A DNA stretch of 18,934 bases from an uncultured Ignavibacteria bacterium. GTDB taxonomy: Bacteria > Bacteroidota > Ignavibacteria > Kapaibacteriales > UBA2268. The position numbers and the translations under genes were made by a program. Below, piece after piece: positions 1 to 7,231 of this stretch. Below the pieces are notes generated by a model, which was not told the origin of the DNA, made no database searches, and saw nothing but the letters and a program-made list of their open reading frames with translations. Every line of letters begins with the position of its first letter. Position 1 is the stretch's first letter. The DNA is taken from assembly GCA_903911805.1 (NCBI GenBank), contig CAIWET010000226.1, positions 1 to 18,934 of the forward strand, given 5' to 3'.

Positions 1-19
1 GAAATACTATCTTTTTCAT
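1..19 (-). CDS. Start of a gene running off the left edge
   Basis: Only the first six codons are visible (ATG at 19-17, reading M-K-K-I-V-F). This is the usual opening of a signal peptide or membrane protein. A perfect TATTTTTG box lies 8 nt upstream of the ATG (35-28), which is what suggests a genuine start. The product cannot be named from six residues. The short distance from the box to the ATG implies a very short leader or a leaderless mRNA. Confidence 0.45.
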
Positions 20-27
20 ATCTTAAC

Positions 28-35
28 CAAAAATA
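28..35 (-). promoter_or_regulatory. Bacteroidota-type -7 promoter box (TATTTTTG)
   Basis: The minus strand reads TATTTTTG, an exact match to the TAnnTTTG -7 consensus of Bacteroidota primary-sigma promoters. A TTTG lies 24 nt further upstream, and a TTTA at 19 nt is the better-spaced -33 candidate. It would drive the gene starting at position 19. An 8-mer of this composition is expected a few times by chance in the window, so the support comes from its position. Confidence 0.4.
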
Positions 36-46
36 ATTCTAAATAT

Positions 47-59
47 CTTTACAGTAAAG
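47..59. repeat. 13-bp palindrome CTTTACAGTAAAG, possible operator
   Basis: This is a perfect inverted repeat with 6-bp arms and one central base. It lies in the spacer just upstream of the -7 box at 28-35, where a repressor would block polymerase. No regulator can be named. In AT-rich DNA a palindrome this short can also arise by chance. Confidence 0.25.
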
Positions 60-106
60 CAAATTAAGGAAAATTATTGAAAAATCAAGGTTAAAAAAAG
101 TAAGAT

Positions 107-961
107 TTAAAATTTATATGATAAATTTAAAGATTGGCTACCGATATTTATACTTAAATTATTATTTTTAGTAATTCTATGAAGTTCTGGCACTAAATAA
201 CCACAGAAAGAACCTACCAAAGCTCCAGTTATTACATCTGAATAAAAGTGTTTCCCAGCAGTAATTCTCAAAGCGCCAACAGTTGTTGCAGCTAATAGGG
301 AAGAGGCTGCTATATATTTTGTATATTTTGAATCTGGGAAATAGTCACTATAAACTTTGGTAAGGAATACTGCACTTGAAAAAGCTAAAGTTGTATGACC
401 AGAAAAAAATGACCTACGTGAATCACTATCAAATTTAGTATTAATTGGAGCATTTTCATTATAAACAAAAGGTCTAATGCGCTTAACTGATTCTTTGGTC
501 CAACTTGGTAATGAGCCAGCTAACATTACATTTTCTACATACATAATGCCAATTTTTACAATATCGCTTTGAATCTCTCCATTGAAAACATATAATCCTG
601 GAGTTACTAATAATCCGTATAAAATATAATAACTATAATCATCTGCTTTTTGACTGAAATTATATGTAATTGGTCTATCGAATGCATTGATATTATTTCT
701 ATTTAAAGATTGAATTTCTTGTAAAGTTAAATTTGTTGATATTGGAAAAAAATAGTCTGGCAAACCAAAGCTAAGCAAGCTAGATAAAACAAGCGCTGAC
801 TCTGTTTTCCAATCATATTGATAAACAATTCTCTTAATACTATCATAGCCACAATTGCAAGATTCATAATTACGGCGGTCTTTATAATCAGGTTTTTGGG
901 CAAAACTAAAATTACAGCAAAATATCAGAATTAACAATGAATATATACTTTTTAATTTCAT
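107..961 (-). CDS. PAP2-family phosphatase, secreted or membrane-anchored
   Basis: This 284-residue protein has an N-terminal signal peptide (about 1-21, hydrophobic core ending in Phe-Ala-Gln). The three signature motifs of the PAP2/acid phosphatase superfamily are intact: K-x6-R-P at K156/R163-P164, S-G-H at 187-189, and R-x5-H-x3-D at R232, H238 and D242. H238 would be the nucleophile and H189 the general acid. Hydrophobic stretches around 57-73, 112-126, 190-203, 216-230 and 243-257 suggest a membrane-embedded phosphatase, as in lipid or undecaprenyl-pyrophosphate phosphatases; the substrate cannot be told from sequence. It is the last gene of a three-gene run, 12 bp after the four-helix protein. 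The short C-terminal tail ends in alternating hydrophobic residues and aromatic Phe. Confidence 0.9.
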   Translation of the reverse strand: MKLKSIYSLLILIFCCNFSFAQKPDYKDRRNYESCNCGYDSIKRIVYQYDWKTESALVLSSLLSFGLPDYFFPISTNLTLQEIQSLNRNNINAFDRPITYNFSQKADDYSYYILYGLLVTPGLYVFNGEIQSDIVKIGIMYVENVMLAGSLPSWTKESVKRIRPFVYNENAPINTKFDSDSRRSFFSGHTTLAFSSAVFLTKVYSDYFPDSKYTKYIAASSLLAATTVGALRITAGKHFYSDVITGALVGSFCGYLVPELHRITKNNNLSINIGSQSLNLSYKF

Positions 962-973
962 ATAAAAATTGAT

Positions 974-1498
974 TTAATCTTTATCTTTTTCAATTAGATG
1001 ATATTGCTGATTTGCATCTCTGAATTCTGGATGTCTGATTTTTCCACCAGATAAACCTACCCAAGAATTGATTACAAAAACTATGATTACAAAAGAAAAT
1101 ACCGTGATATTTAAAATATTAGAAATTTTATTTTCTTTTTTGAAATACATTAAAGCAAAAATTGATAATATAATTAGAGTATAATTTGGGATCATTGCAA
1201 TTTCTGCTTGTTCTTCGTGCTCTTCAATCCAGTGCATTGTACCACGATTAGTGTTCTCATTTGTGTTATCTTTAGTGAAAGGATTTAAATATCCGTGTTC
1301 AAAATTTTCAACTGCTTTAGCTCCGCTTGAAAATACAATAGGAACTGAGATTGAAGATATAAAAGTTATAATAATAGCTATAAAAATAAAATTGCGATTT
1401 TTCTGAATATATCCTATTAAGAATGGAATAAGGGCTAATCCAATACCAATAATTGGCAAGTGATTGATCATAACGTGAATGTGCTCTGGAGTAAACAT
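974..1498 (-). CDS. Four-helix membrane protein of unknown function
   Basis: This 174-residue protein has four predicted membrane helices, at about 10-30, 36-58, 100-119 and 128-148. It opens with His-rich residues (two His in the first 10 positions, then N-H-L-P at 12-15). A polar loop between helices 2 and 3 is rich in Asn, His and Glu, and a short S-G-G-K-I-R-H segment follows helix 4. The His placement near membrane borders recalls small membrane proteins that bind haem or metal, but that is only a resemblance, and I do not recognise the family with certainty. It lies 11 bp after the giant secreted protein and 12 bp before the PAP2 phosphatase, so it is almost surely co-transcribed. The start is supported by an AAGGA 7 nt upstream, directly after the preceding stop codon. 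Confidence 0.8.
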   Translation of the reverse strand: MFTPEHIHVMINHLPIIGIGLALIPFLIGYIQKNRNFIFIAIIITFISSISVPIVFSSGAKAVENFEHGYLNPFTKDNTNENTNRGTMHWIEEHEEQAEIAMIPNYTLIILSIFALMYFKKENKISNILNITVFSFVIIVFVINSWVGLSGGKIRHPEFRDANQQYHLIEKDKD

Positions 1499-1505
1499 TA
1501 TTTTT

Positions 1506-1510
1506 TCCTT
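1506..1510 (-). promoter_or_regulatory. Shine-Dalgarno AAGGA for the four-helix membrane protein
   Basis: The minus strand reads AAGGA 7 nt before the ATG at 1498; its first base is the last base of the upstream TAA stop codon. It fixes the start and suggests translational coupling to the giant secreted protein. Several genes in this window lack any such site, so this one stands out. Confidence 0.5.
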
Positions 1511-4500
1511 TATCTGATAATTTGTAATTTTTTTATTAATTTTTGAGTTGGAGTAACAAGCAAATAGTTATAAATTCCTGGATTCAATGAAGACAAATCA
1601 ATATATTGCTCATATTTCCCAGGTGATAAATTTTGATTTAATGCTTCCAATACAACATTTCCCATTAAATCAGTAATGATGATTTTTGTTGTACCAGGTT
1701 CAAGAATTTCAAAATTAATCTTTGTGATATCGCCAGCTGGATTTGGAATATTTTGAGATAAAGAGATTCTATTATCAGAATAAAATAGTCTTGTAGCTCC
1801 TTCTTTGCATAATCCAGTTAATCTGAATAACTGATCCTCGTAGAAAATCTTTATTCTTGAATAACCTATAGGCAAAACATCTAAAATTTCTAATTTTGAG
1901 ATAGTATCATTTCCAAGTCCAACATTGAATGTAAGATTTTTAATAGTAGGATTGTTGACATCAATCTGGTTTGTATTAAATTTTATTATTCCAATATTAT
2001 CTTTAATCTTTAAATCCGAATAAACGAAAGTAGGCTCTAATAATGTAGCATTGTATTTTAATTTAAATTCAAATCCTTTAACATTATTACTAATTCCAAA
2101 TTCACTTAAATTTTTGTATTTTACAGGTATCGTTATTTGATCACCTGGCTTACCTTCAACAGCTTCCAAATAAAATGATACTGTATCAATTGTTCCCCTT
2201 AATCCTTCGCCATATAAATTGATTTTTGTTGGGCTACATTCACCATTATGATAAAGTACTAAAACTCCATTATCTCTTCTGATAAATTCTGGAATATATC
2301 TTAATTTAATTGAAATTGTCGAATTAGCTGGCACATTTATATTTGAATTGCTTGAAATCATTTTGAAGTGTACAGAATCAGGATATTCAATATTTATTTT
2401 GCTTATTAAAAGAGCTTTATTAGTGGTATTAGTAGCCAAAATTACAACATTTGTATCTTTGTATTCACCAATCTCTTCTTGACCAAAATTGATTAATCCA
2501 TCAGCAGCTAAGAGGTGAGGATTTATACCATTTCCTGTTAAATTCACAGTTTCCTTATTGCCACCTTGATAAAGTATTTCAATTAATGCAGTTTTTGCAC
2601 CAATAGTCTTTGGAGTAAATCTAATTCTTATATCAGTTGAGTCAAGTGAATTTAGTATATAAGGAGAATGAAAATCCTTAATTACAAAATTTTCAGTATT
2701 TGGTCCAATAATTCTTATATTTTGGATATTATAAGCAAAATCTTTCTTATTGATAATGAAATCATAAATTGTCGAATCTTTATCTTCATTAAAAGCAACA
2801 TTACCAAAATGTATATCTTTTGCAATTAATTTTGGTTTACCAATTCTGAAAATTCCTGTAGTATCAATTTGAATATCTTTTTTATCTAGTTTCCATATTT
2901 TTGCAGTACTATCCCAACTTGCACTAAGCACTCTGCTTTTATCGAAATTGAAAAATGCAGTTCTAACTGAGTTAATATGTTCATCAAAAGTATTTCCATA
3001 TTTAGTTCCGTCAGAAGTCCTCCACATTTTCACTTTAAAATCAATACCAGAAGTTAGAATAATTGTTCCATCTTCACTAAAAGACGAAGAATTTACTGGT
3101 GTTAGTGAATCATTATGACTAATATTAAATTTTAATGCTTCCGTATTAAAATCAAAAATTCCAACTTTACCAGTTTTACTTGATACAGCAATAAGACTTT
3201 GGTCGTGACTAAAGGCTATATGCTGATTACCAAAACTATTCATCTTATAAGTTTTAATTACAGCTTTTTTGCTAACATCAATTAATTTGGCATCACTATT
3301 GTAAGCTACTCCAATATATTTAAAATCTGGCGAATAAGATACAAATTGAATAGATTGTCCGTTAGCAAGCGTATCCAATAATTTACCAGTTGCAACTTCC
3401 CATCTAAGAACTAATCCATCTGTTGATGAAGTAATAACTTGAGTGGAGTTTTCATTAAAACTTGCAGCATTAACTCTGTCTTTATGACCATTTAATCTTG
3501 CTTGAATTGAGCCATCATCAATTTTAAATATAATAGCTGAATGATCATCGCTGGCAGTAATAGCATATTTTGTATTATCTAAATGGTCAAATTCAATCCA
3601 ATTTACTAGTTTATTATGCCCTTTTAGTGTTTGAAGTAATTTACCTGTATTTGAATTCCAAATATAAGCCATAGAATCGTTAGTACAAGTTGCAACTAAA
3701 GTACCTTCTTTATTGAAAGTAGCACAATTTACGCTGGAAGTATGTTTTAAATCGAGAGTTTGACCAATATTATTAGGCCATAATTGAATTGCCCGTATTC
3801 TGCAGGAATCACTTTCTAAATCAGGAATTTTCCATAAGTAATCCATAGTTTTTTCGTTGCCTGAATTAATATCATAAGCTAATGTATCAAAATTACGACC
3901 ATTGTCTAATGAATATTCCAACTGAATAACATCAGCAGGCAATAATCCAGTCCAGCTTATATTGATTGAGTCATTTACAATTAAAACATCATTTTCAACT
4001 GGATTAATTATTTTTAATGTTCTTCTGCCTGGCTTCGGTTCTTTGTTGGGAAATCCACCAGTTATCAATACGTCGGTTCCATAACAAGCATTACTTTCAA
4101 TATGTAATTTTGTAAATTCTATTGCTGAGTCAGTAGGAGTGAATCTAACTGTAACTCTATGAGTATCACCAGGATTCAATATTAAATTTGAAGTAATATC
4201 TCCAGCAATTATTTTAAAAACACTGTTATTTATTACAAATTTAGAAATTTTAATTATTCCATTTGAAGAGGTTATTCTTAATTCTAAATCTTTTGAATTT
4301 AAAGGCAATACGCTACTAAATCTTAAATATGATTTACCATCTGGACCGAAAGTTTCTATTGCTGGTTTATAAATTTCTGGGACAAGGAAACTAATTTTCT
4401 TTTTAGCCTGATAATTTGAACCAATCTTATCCATACTAATCAATGGAGTATGTATATTCTCGCAATCCTGAATACTTTGCCAAGAAATATCGCAAGGTTG

Positions 4501-5286
4501 ATAATTATAAATATAGCTTATTAAAATTTCACCAATTCTTTTAATATCATCAGCATTTTTAATATTATAAAAGGAAGTTCCACCAGTTTGGTTAGCAATT
4601 TCTTTCAATGATTCAGATAACGAATCGCTAAAAGAAACTGTAAAGACTCTGATATTATTTTCTTTGAGTTTGGAAATTATAATATTATAATTTGAATTAA
4701 CTGTACCTTCAGAGAATAAAATAACATTCTTTCTGAATTTTGCAAGATTTAAAATTTCAATGGCGCCTAATTTGGAATCTAAAAATCCTGGTTCATATTG
4801 TGAACCAAAATTTCCCTTTAATTTTTGAAGTATTTTAATATATTCTGATAAATTGGAAGCTGATTTAATATCTAATTCTTTGTTTAAATATGATTTGAAA
4901 TCAAAGCTGGAAATAGATATTTGAGTGTTATTATTAGGAACTCGTTCAAGAAAAACTTGTCCCATTTTTTGAGCATTATAAAGATTTGAACTGAAAAATT
5001 TTAGACTATCCAAAGATAAATCATACATCAAAAGAACACTAGCTTGCTTATCCGCATTTTGGTTAGGGCAACTTAATGTAATATTTTGACATTCAATATT
5101 ATTTTCAGTGATTTTGAAATCAGAATTTGATAAAGATGAAATCGGAATACCATCATCATCAACTGCATAAATCTTTGCAGTTACTGTTGGATACTTCGAT
5201 GGATCAACACCAAATATATGAATACTTGCTGAGTTCAAATATTGAAACCCCAGCAATATTAATACTATAAAAGTAATTTTCTTCAT
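1510..5286 (-). CDS. Giant T9SS-exported protein: VWA-like, WD40, ASH and cohesin-like domains
   Basis: This 1258-residue protein starts with a signal peptide (about 1-20). Domains in order: a VWA-like domain at about 82-260; an ASH/choice-of-anchor-like segment at 315-410; an Ig-like segment at about 424-505; roughly seven WD40 repeats at 511-798, with several Trp-Asp-like ends such as Y-I-W at 541-543 and K-I-W at 796-798; two ASH-like domains at about 815-920 and 926-1028; a cohesin-like domain at about 1035-1150; and a type A T9SS sorting domain at about 1173-1258. The sorting domain shows Q-N-I-P-N-P at 1178-1183, a D-L-M-G-N turn and a final basic segment. The VWA metal site is degenerate: D-L-S-L-D at 89-93 replaces DxSxS, and F-S-E-G at 191-194 replaces the usual T-D-G. 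It is probably exported across the outer membrane and attached at the surface or released. The function is unknown; adhesion or surface-scaffold roles fit the architecture. It heads the run with the four-helix protein and the PAP2 phosphatase, from a -7 box at 5319-5326. Confidence 0.88.
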   Translation of the reverse strand: MKKITFIVLILLGFQYLNSASIHIFGVDPSKYPTVTAKIYAVDDDGIPISSLSNSDFKITENNIECQNITLSCPNQNADKQASVLLMYDLSLDSLKFFSSNLYNAQKMGQVFLERVPNNNTQISISSFDFKSYLNKELDIKSASNLSEYIKILQKLKGNFGSQYEPGFLDSKLGAIEILNLAKFRKNVILFSEGTVNSNYNIIISKLKENNIRVFTVSFSDSLSESLKEIANQTGGTSFYNIKNADDIKRIGEILISYIYNYQPCDISWQSIQDCENIHTPLISMDKIGSNYQAKKKISFLVPEIYKPAIETFGPDGKSYLRFSSVLPLNSKDLELRITSSNGIIKISKFVINNSVFKIIAGDITSNLILNPGDTHRVTVRFTPTDSAIEFTKLHIESNACYGTDVLITGGFPNKEPKPGRRTLKIINPVENDVLIVNDSINISWTGLLPADVIQLEYSLDNGRNFDTLAYDINSGNEKTMDYLWKIPDLESDSCRIRAIQLWPNNIGQTLDLKHTSSVNCATFNKEGTLVATCTNDSMAYIWNSNTGKLLQTLKGHNKLVNWIEFDHLDNTKYAITASDDHSAIIFKIDDGSIQARLNGHKDRVNAASFNENSTQVITSSTDGLVLRWEVATGKLLDTLANGQSIQFVSYSPDFKYIGVAYNSDAKLIDVSKKAVIKTYKMNSFGNQHIAFSHDQSLIAVSSKTGKVGIFDFNTEALKFNISHNDSLTPVNSSSFSEDGTIILTSGIDFKVKMWRTSDGTKYGNTFDEHINSVRTAFFNFDKSRVLSASWDSTAKIWKLDKKDIQIDTTGIFRIGKPKLIAKDIHFGNVAFNEDKDSTIYDFIINKKDFAYNIQNIRIIGPNTENFVIKDFHSPYILNSLDSTDIRIRFTPKTIGAKTALIEILYQGGNKETVNLTGNGINPHLLAADGLINFGQEEIGEYKDTNVVILATNTTNKALLISKINIEYPDSVHFKMISSNSNINVPANSTISIKLRYIPEFIRRDNGVLVLYHNGECSPTKINLYGEGLRGTIDTVSFYLEAVEGKPGDQITIPVKYKNLSEFGISNNVKGFEFKLKYNATLLEPTFVYSDLKIKDNIGIIKFNTNQIDVNNPTIKNLTFNVGLGNDTISKLEILDVLPIGYSRIKIFYEDQLFRLTGLCKEGATRLFYSDNRISLSQNIPNPAGDITKINFEILEPGTTKIIITDLMGNVVLEALNQNLSPGKYEQYIDLSSLNPGIYNYLLVTPTQKLIKKLQIIR

Positions 5287-5318
5287 TATAATCCCAAAAA
5301 TTCCCCCAAATTCTATAA

Positions 5319-5326
5319 CAAAAATA
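5319..5326 (-). promoter_or_regulatory. -7 promoter box (TATTTTTG) of the giant-protein gene
   Basis: The minus strand reads TTTCGTATTTTTGT here, and the same 14-mer occurs upstream of the plus-strand phosphofructokinase gene. The TAnnTTTG core ends 32 nt before the ATG at 5286. A TTG 24 nt upstream (5353-5351) is a possible -33 element, spaced slightly longer than usual. This probably starts the three-gene transcript 5286 to 107. Confidence 0.5.
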
Positions 5327-5382
5327 CGAAAAAAATTATAATCTAAGTAACAATTTATGTGAATACTTATGTAAGATAGAAA

Positions 5383-6348
5383 TTAAATTTCCCAATTTCC
5401 TTTGTCAGGATGAACCAAGTGCATTTTATTATCACCAGGTGTTACATAAACTGTCCTTGAAATACTTCCAGCAAGATCTTCACCTAAAATTTTGATGCCA
5501 TGTTTCAAAAGTGTTGCTTTAACAGAAACAGAATTTCGTTGACCAACTGAAAAATAATCACCGATATCTACCGCAGTTTTTGCTCCACCAGCAATTTTAG
5601 CAAATATTTGTTCTTTTGCACAACCCATTGAAATTAATTTATTTAACATTGTTGTAATTGCCGAATCTGCGAAATAACCTGGTAAAGCAGCTGCTTTGTC
5701 AGTATCAGTTGTAGAATTTGGCAAAACTACGTGACAAAGTACAACTGTTCTTTTTGCAGGGCAGAAAAGCCCAACACCAACACAAGAACCAAGAGCAAAA
5801 ATTTTAAGCAATCTACCTTCTTCGTTTGTAACTTCAAAAGCACCCATTCCAAGAATTGCCTGATTAGTTCTTGCATTTCTATCTAATATACTACTTGGCA
5901 TAACGTTTCTCTGAGGCATATTTCTTTGAGGTTTCAAATGAGAAATATCTTGAGAAGCAGCAATTTTTATTTTTGTAAAAAGTTGATTGAATAGAGTTGG
6001 TAAAGCTCTAGCTCCTCCAGAAGGCTTAGAAAGAAAGTCAACAGCTCCTAATTCAAAAGCTTCTTGAGTAAGTTTGGAATCTTGAAAAGTTAATGCAGAC
6101 AAAACAATTGTTGGTATTGGCTTATTTTGCATCATATGATGGAGAAATTGCATACCATTCATTCTTGGCATTTCCATATCTAAAACAATTACATCAGGTT
6201 TTAACCTGTCTAATTGATTCAATGCAAGAAGTCCATCAGTTGCTGTTCCAACAATTTCAATCATTGGATCTATTGCTAACCCTTTTGCTAAAATATCAAG
6301 AACCAAAGCTTGGTCATCTACTATTAAAACTTTAATTTTACCATTCAT
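5383..6348 (-). CDS. CheB-type receiver fused to a CheD deamidase domain
   Basis: This 321-residue, two-domain protein combines parts of two chemotaxis adaptation proteins. Residues 1-125 are a receiver domain with acidic pair D11-D12, phospho-acceptor D57, S84 and K108. The stretch V-D-F-L-S-K-P-S at 103-110 is typical of CheB receivers. Residues about 126-164 form a linker with Arg, Gln and Pro. Residues about 165-310 are CheD, the chemoreceptor glutamine deamidase: L-G-S-C-V at 186-190 (catalytic C189), H-V-V-L-P at 206-210 (catalytic H206), K-I-A-G-G-A at 251-256 and G-Q-R-N at 269-272. The position of the conserved Thr six residues before the Cys is Ile183. The CheB methylesterase domain is absent. 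Phosphorylation could gate deamidation; this is inference. No other chemotaxis gene is in the window. It lies 71 bp after the ABC permease gene, and a weak -7-like TACGTTTT at 6384-6391 may give it its own promoter. Confidence 0.88.
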   Translation of the reverse strand: MNGKIKVLIVDDQALVLDILAKGLAIDPMIEIVGTATDGLLALNQLDRLKPDVIVLDMEMPRMNGMQFLHHMMQNKPIPTIVLSALTFQDSKLTQEAFELGAVDFLSKPSGGARALPTLFNQLFTKIKIAASQDISHLKPQRNMPQRNVMPSSILDRNARTNQAILGMGAFEVTNEEGRLLKIFALGSCVGVGLFCPAKRTVVLCHVVLPNSTTDTDKAAALPGYFADSAITTMLNKLISMGCAKEQIFAKIAGGAKTAVDIGDYFSVGQRNSVSVKATLLKHGIKILGEDLAGSISRTVYVTPGDNKMHLVHPDKGNWEI

Positions 6349-6419
6349 AACTTACTTCACTAAAAAAAATATACATTATACTAAAAACGTACTAATATTG
6401 ATTAAATTTTTATAAAACA

Positions 6420-7229
6420 TCACTCTTTTAAAGCACCTGCTGTTAAACCTTTTATTATATTTTTTTGAAAAAATATAAAAATTATTAAAATTGGTAGCGC
6501 TGAAATACTTGATCCAGCCATTAAATTTCCTAAATCAATTGACTGCTTGCCAATAAAAAAAGCTAAATGTACTGGCAATGTTCTTATTCCCTCTTCATTT
6601 GAAAAAAGGAAAGGAAATAAAAATGAATTCCAGGTATTCAAAAAAGTATATATTGCTAATACAGTTAAAATTGGTTTTGAAAGAGGGAAAATAATTTTAA
6701 ATAATACTTTCCAATAACCTGCACCATCAATCTTTGCTGCTTTTTCTATTTCTTCGGGAATTGATTCAATAAACTGCTTTACTAAGAAAATACCAAAAGG
6801 AGTTATCAGCCAAGGAATAATTAAACTCAAATAGGAATTCATCCATCCTAAATTTACAATCAATCGGTATAAAGGAATCATTATCAGATGTTGAGGGATT
6901 ATCATTACGCCAATAATCGAAAAGAAAACAGCTTTTTTTGCGAAAAATTCTTTTCGTGCTAAAGCATATCCGACTAAAAAGCACAATAAGATATTACCAA
7001 TTGTTACTACTAAAGCGACAAATAATGAATTCCAAAAGAATATCAAAAAATTATTTGAATCAAATGCTGAAATGTAATTCGACAAAGTGAATTCTGAAAA
7101 AATTAAGCTAAAAAAGTTCTTAAAGGATTCAGGGTTTTCTTTCAATGAAAGTACTATCATCCAAGCTAATGGAGCCATCATAATTATTGCTCCAAAAATC
7201 AATACTATATTGATGATAAGTTTCTTCAT
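6420..7229 (-). CDS. MalG-type ABC sugar transporter permease subunit
   Basis: This 269-residue inner-membrane permease belongs to the carbohydrate ABC importer family CUT1 (MalG/UgpE-like). Six hydrophobic segments lie at about 6-26, 62-88, 100-120, 128-150, 184-204 and 241-258. The cytoplasmic EAA loop that docks onto the ATPase is clear at about 159-183, with A-A-K-I-D-G at 164-169 and a closing F-P-L. Length matches the family. It is the last gene of the run, 2 bp after the carboxypeptidase gene. The partner permease (MalF-type), binding protein and ATPase are not in the window, so either they are encoded elsewhere or this is a remnant. The substrate cannot be predicted. Confidence 0.9.
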   Translation of the reverse strand: MKKLIINIVLIFGAIIMMAPLAWMIVLSLKENPESFKNFFSLIFSEFTLSNYISAFDSNNFLIFFWNSLFVALVVTIGNILLCFLVGYALARKEFFAKKAVFFSIIGVMIIPQHLIMIPLYRLIVNLGWMNSYLSLIIPWLITPFGIFLVKQFIESIPEEIEKAAKIDGAGYWKVLFKIIFPLSKPILTVLAIYTFLNTWNSFLFPFLFSNEEGIRTLPVHLAFFIGKQSIDLGNLMAGSSISALPILIIFIFFQKNIIKGLTAGALKE

Positions 7230-7231
7230 AG

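Noticed and set aside
2896..2903. TATTTTTG inside the giant-protein gene, and similar copies at 8821-8828 and 15892-15899
   Set aside because: They lie inside coding regions on the opposite strand with no gene downstream to serve. They match the number expected by chance in AT-rich DNA.
5341..5372. Weak hairpin (TAAGTA/TACTTA) between the CheB/CheD gene and the giant-protein gene, as a terminator
   Set aside because: The stem is only 6 AU-rich pairs, the loop is long, and the T-tract is separated from it; it also overlaps the possible -33 element.
6093..6335. 80-codon plus-strand frame opposite the CheB-receiver domain
   Set aside because: It lies wholly antisense to a well-supported receiver domain and has no independent coding evidence.
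6766..6984. 72-codon frame inside the ABC permease gene
   Set aside because: It is an out-of-frame shadow on the same strand as a permease with a clear EAA motif.
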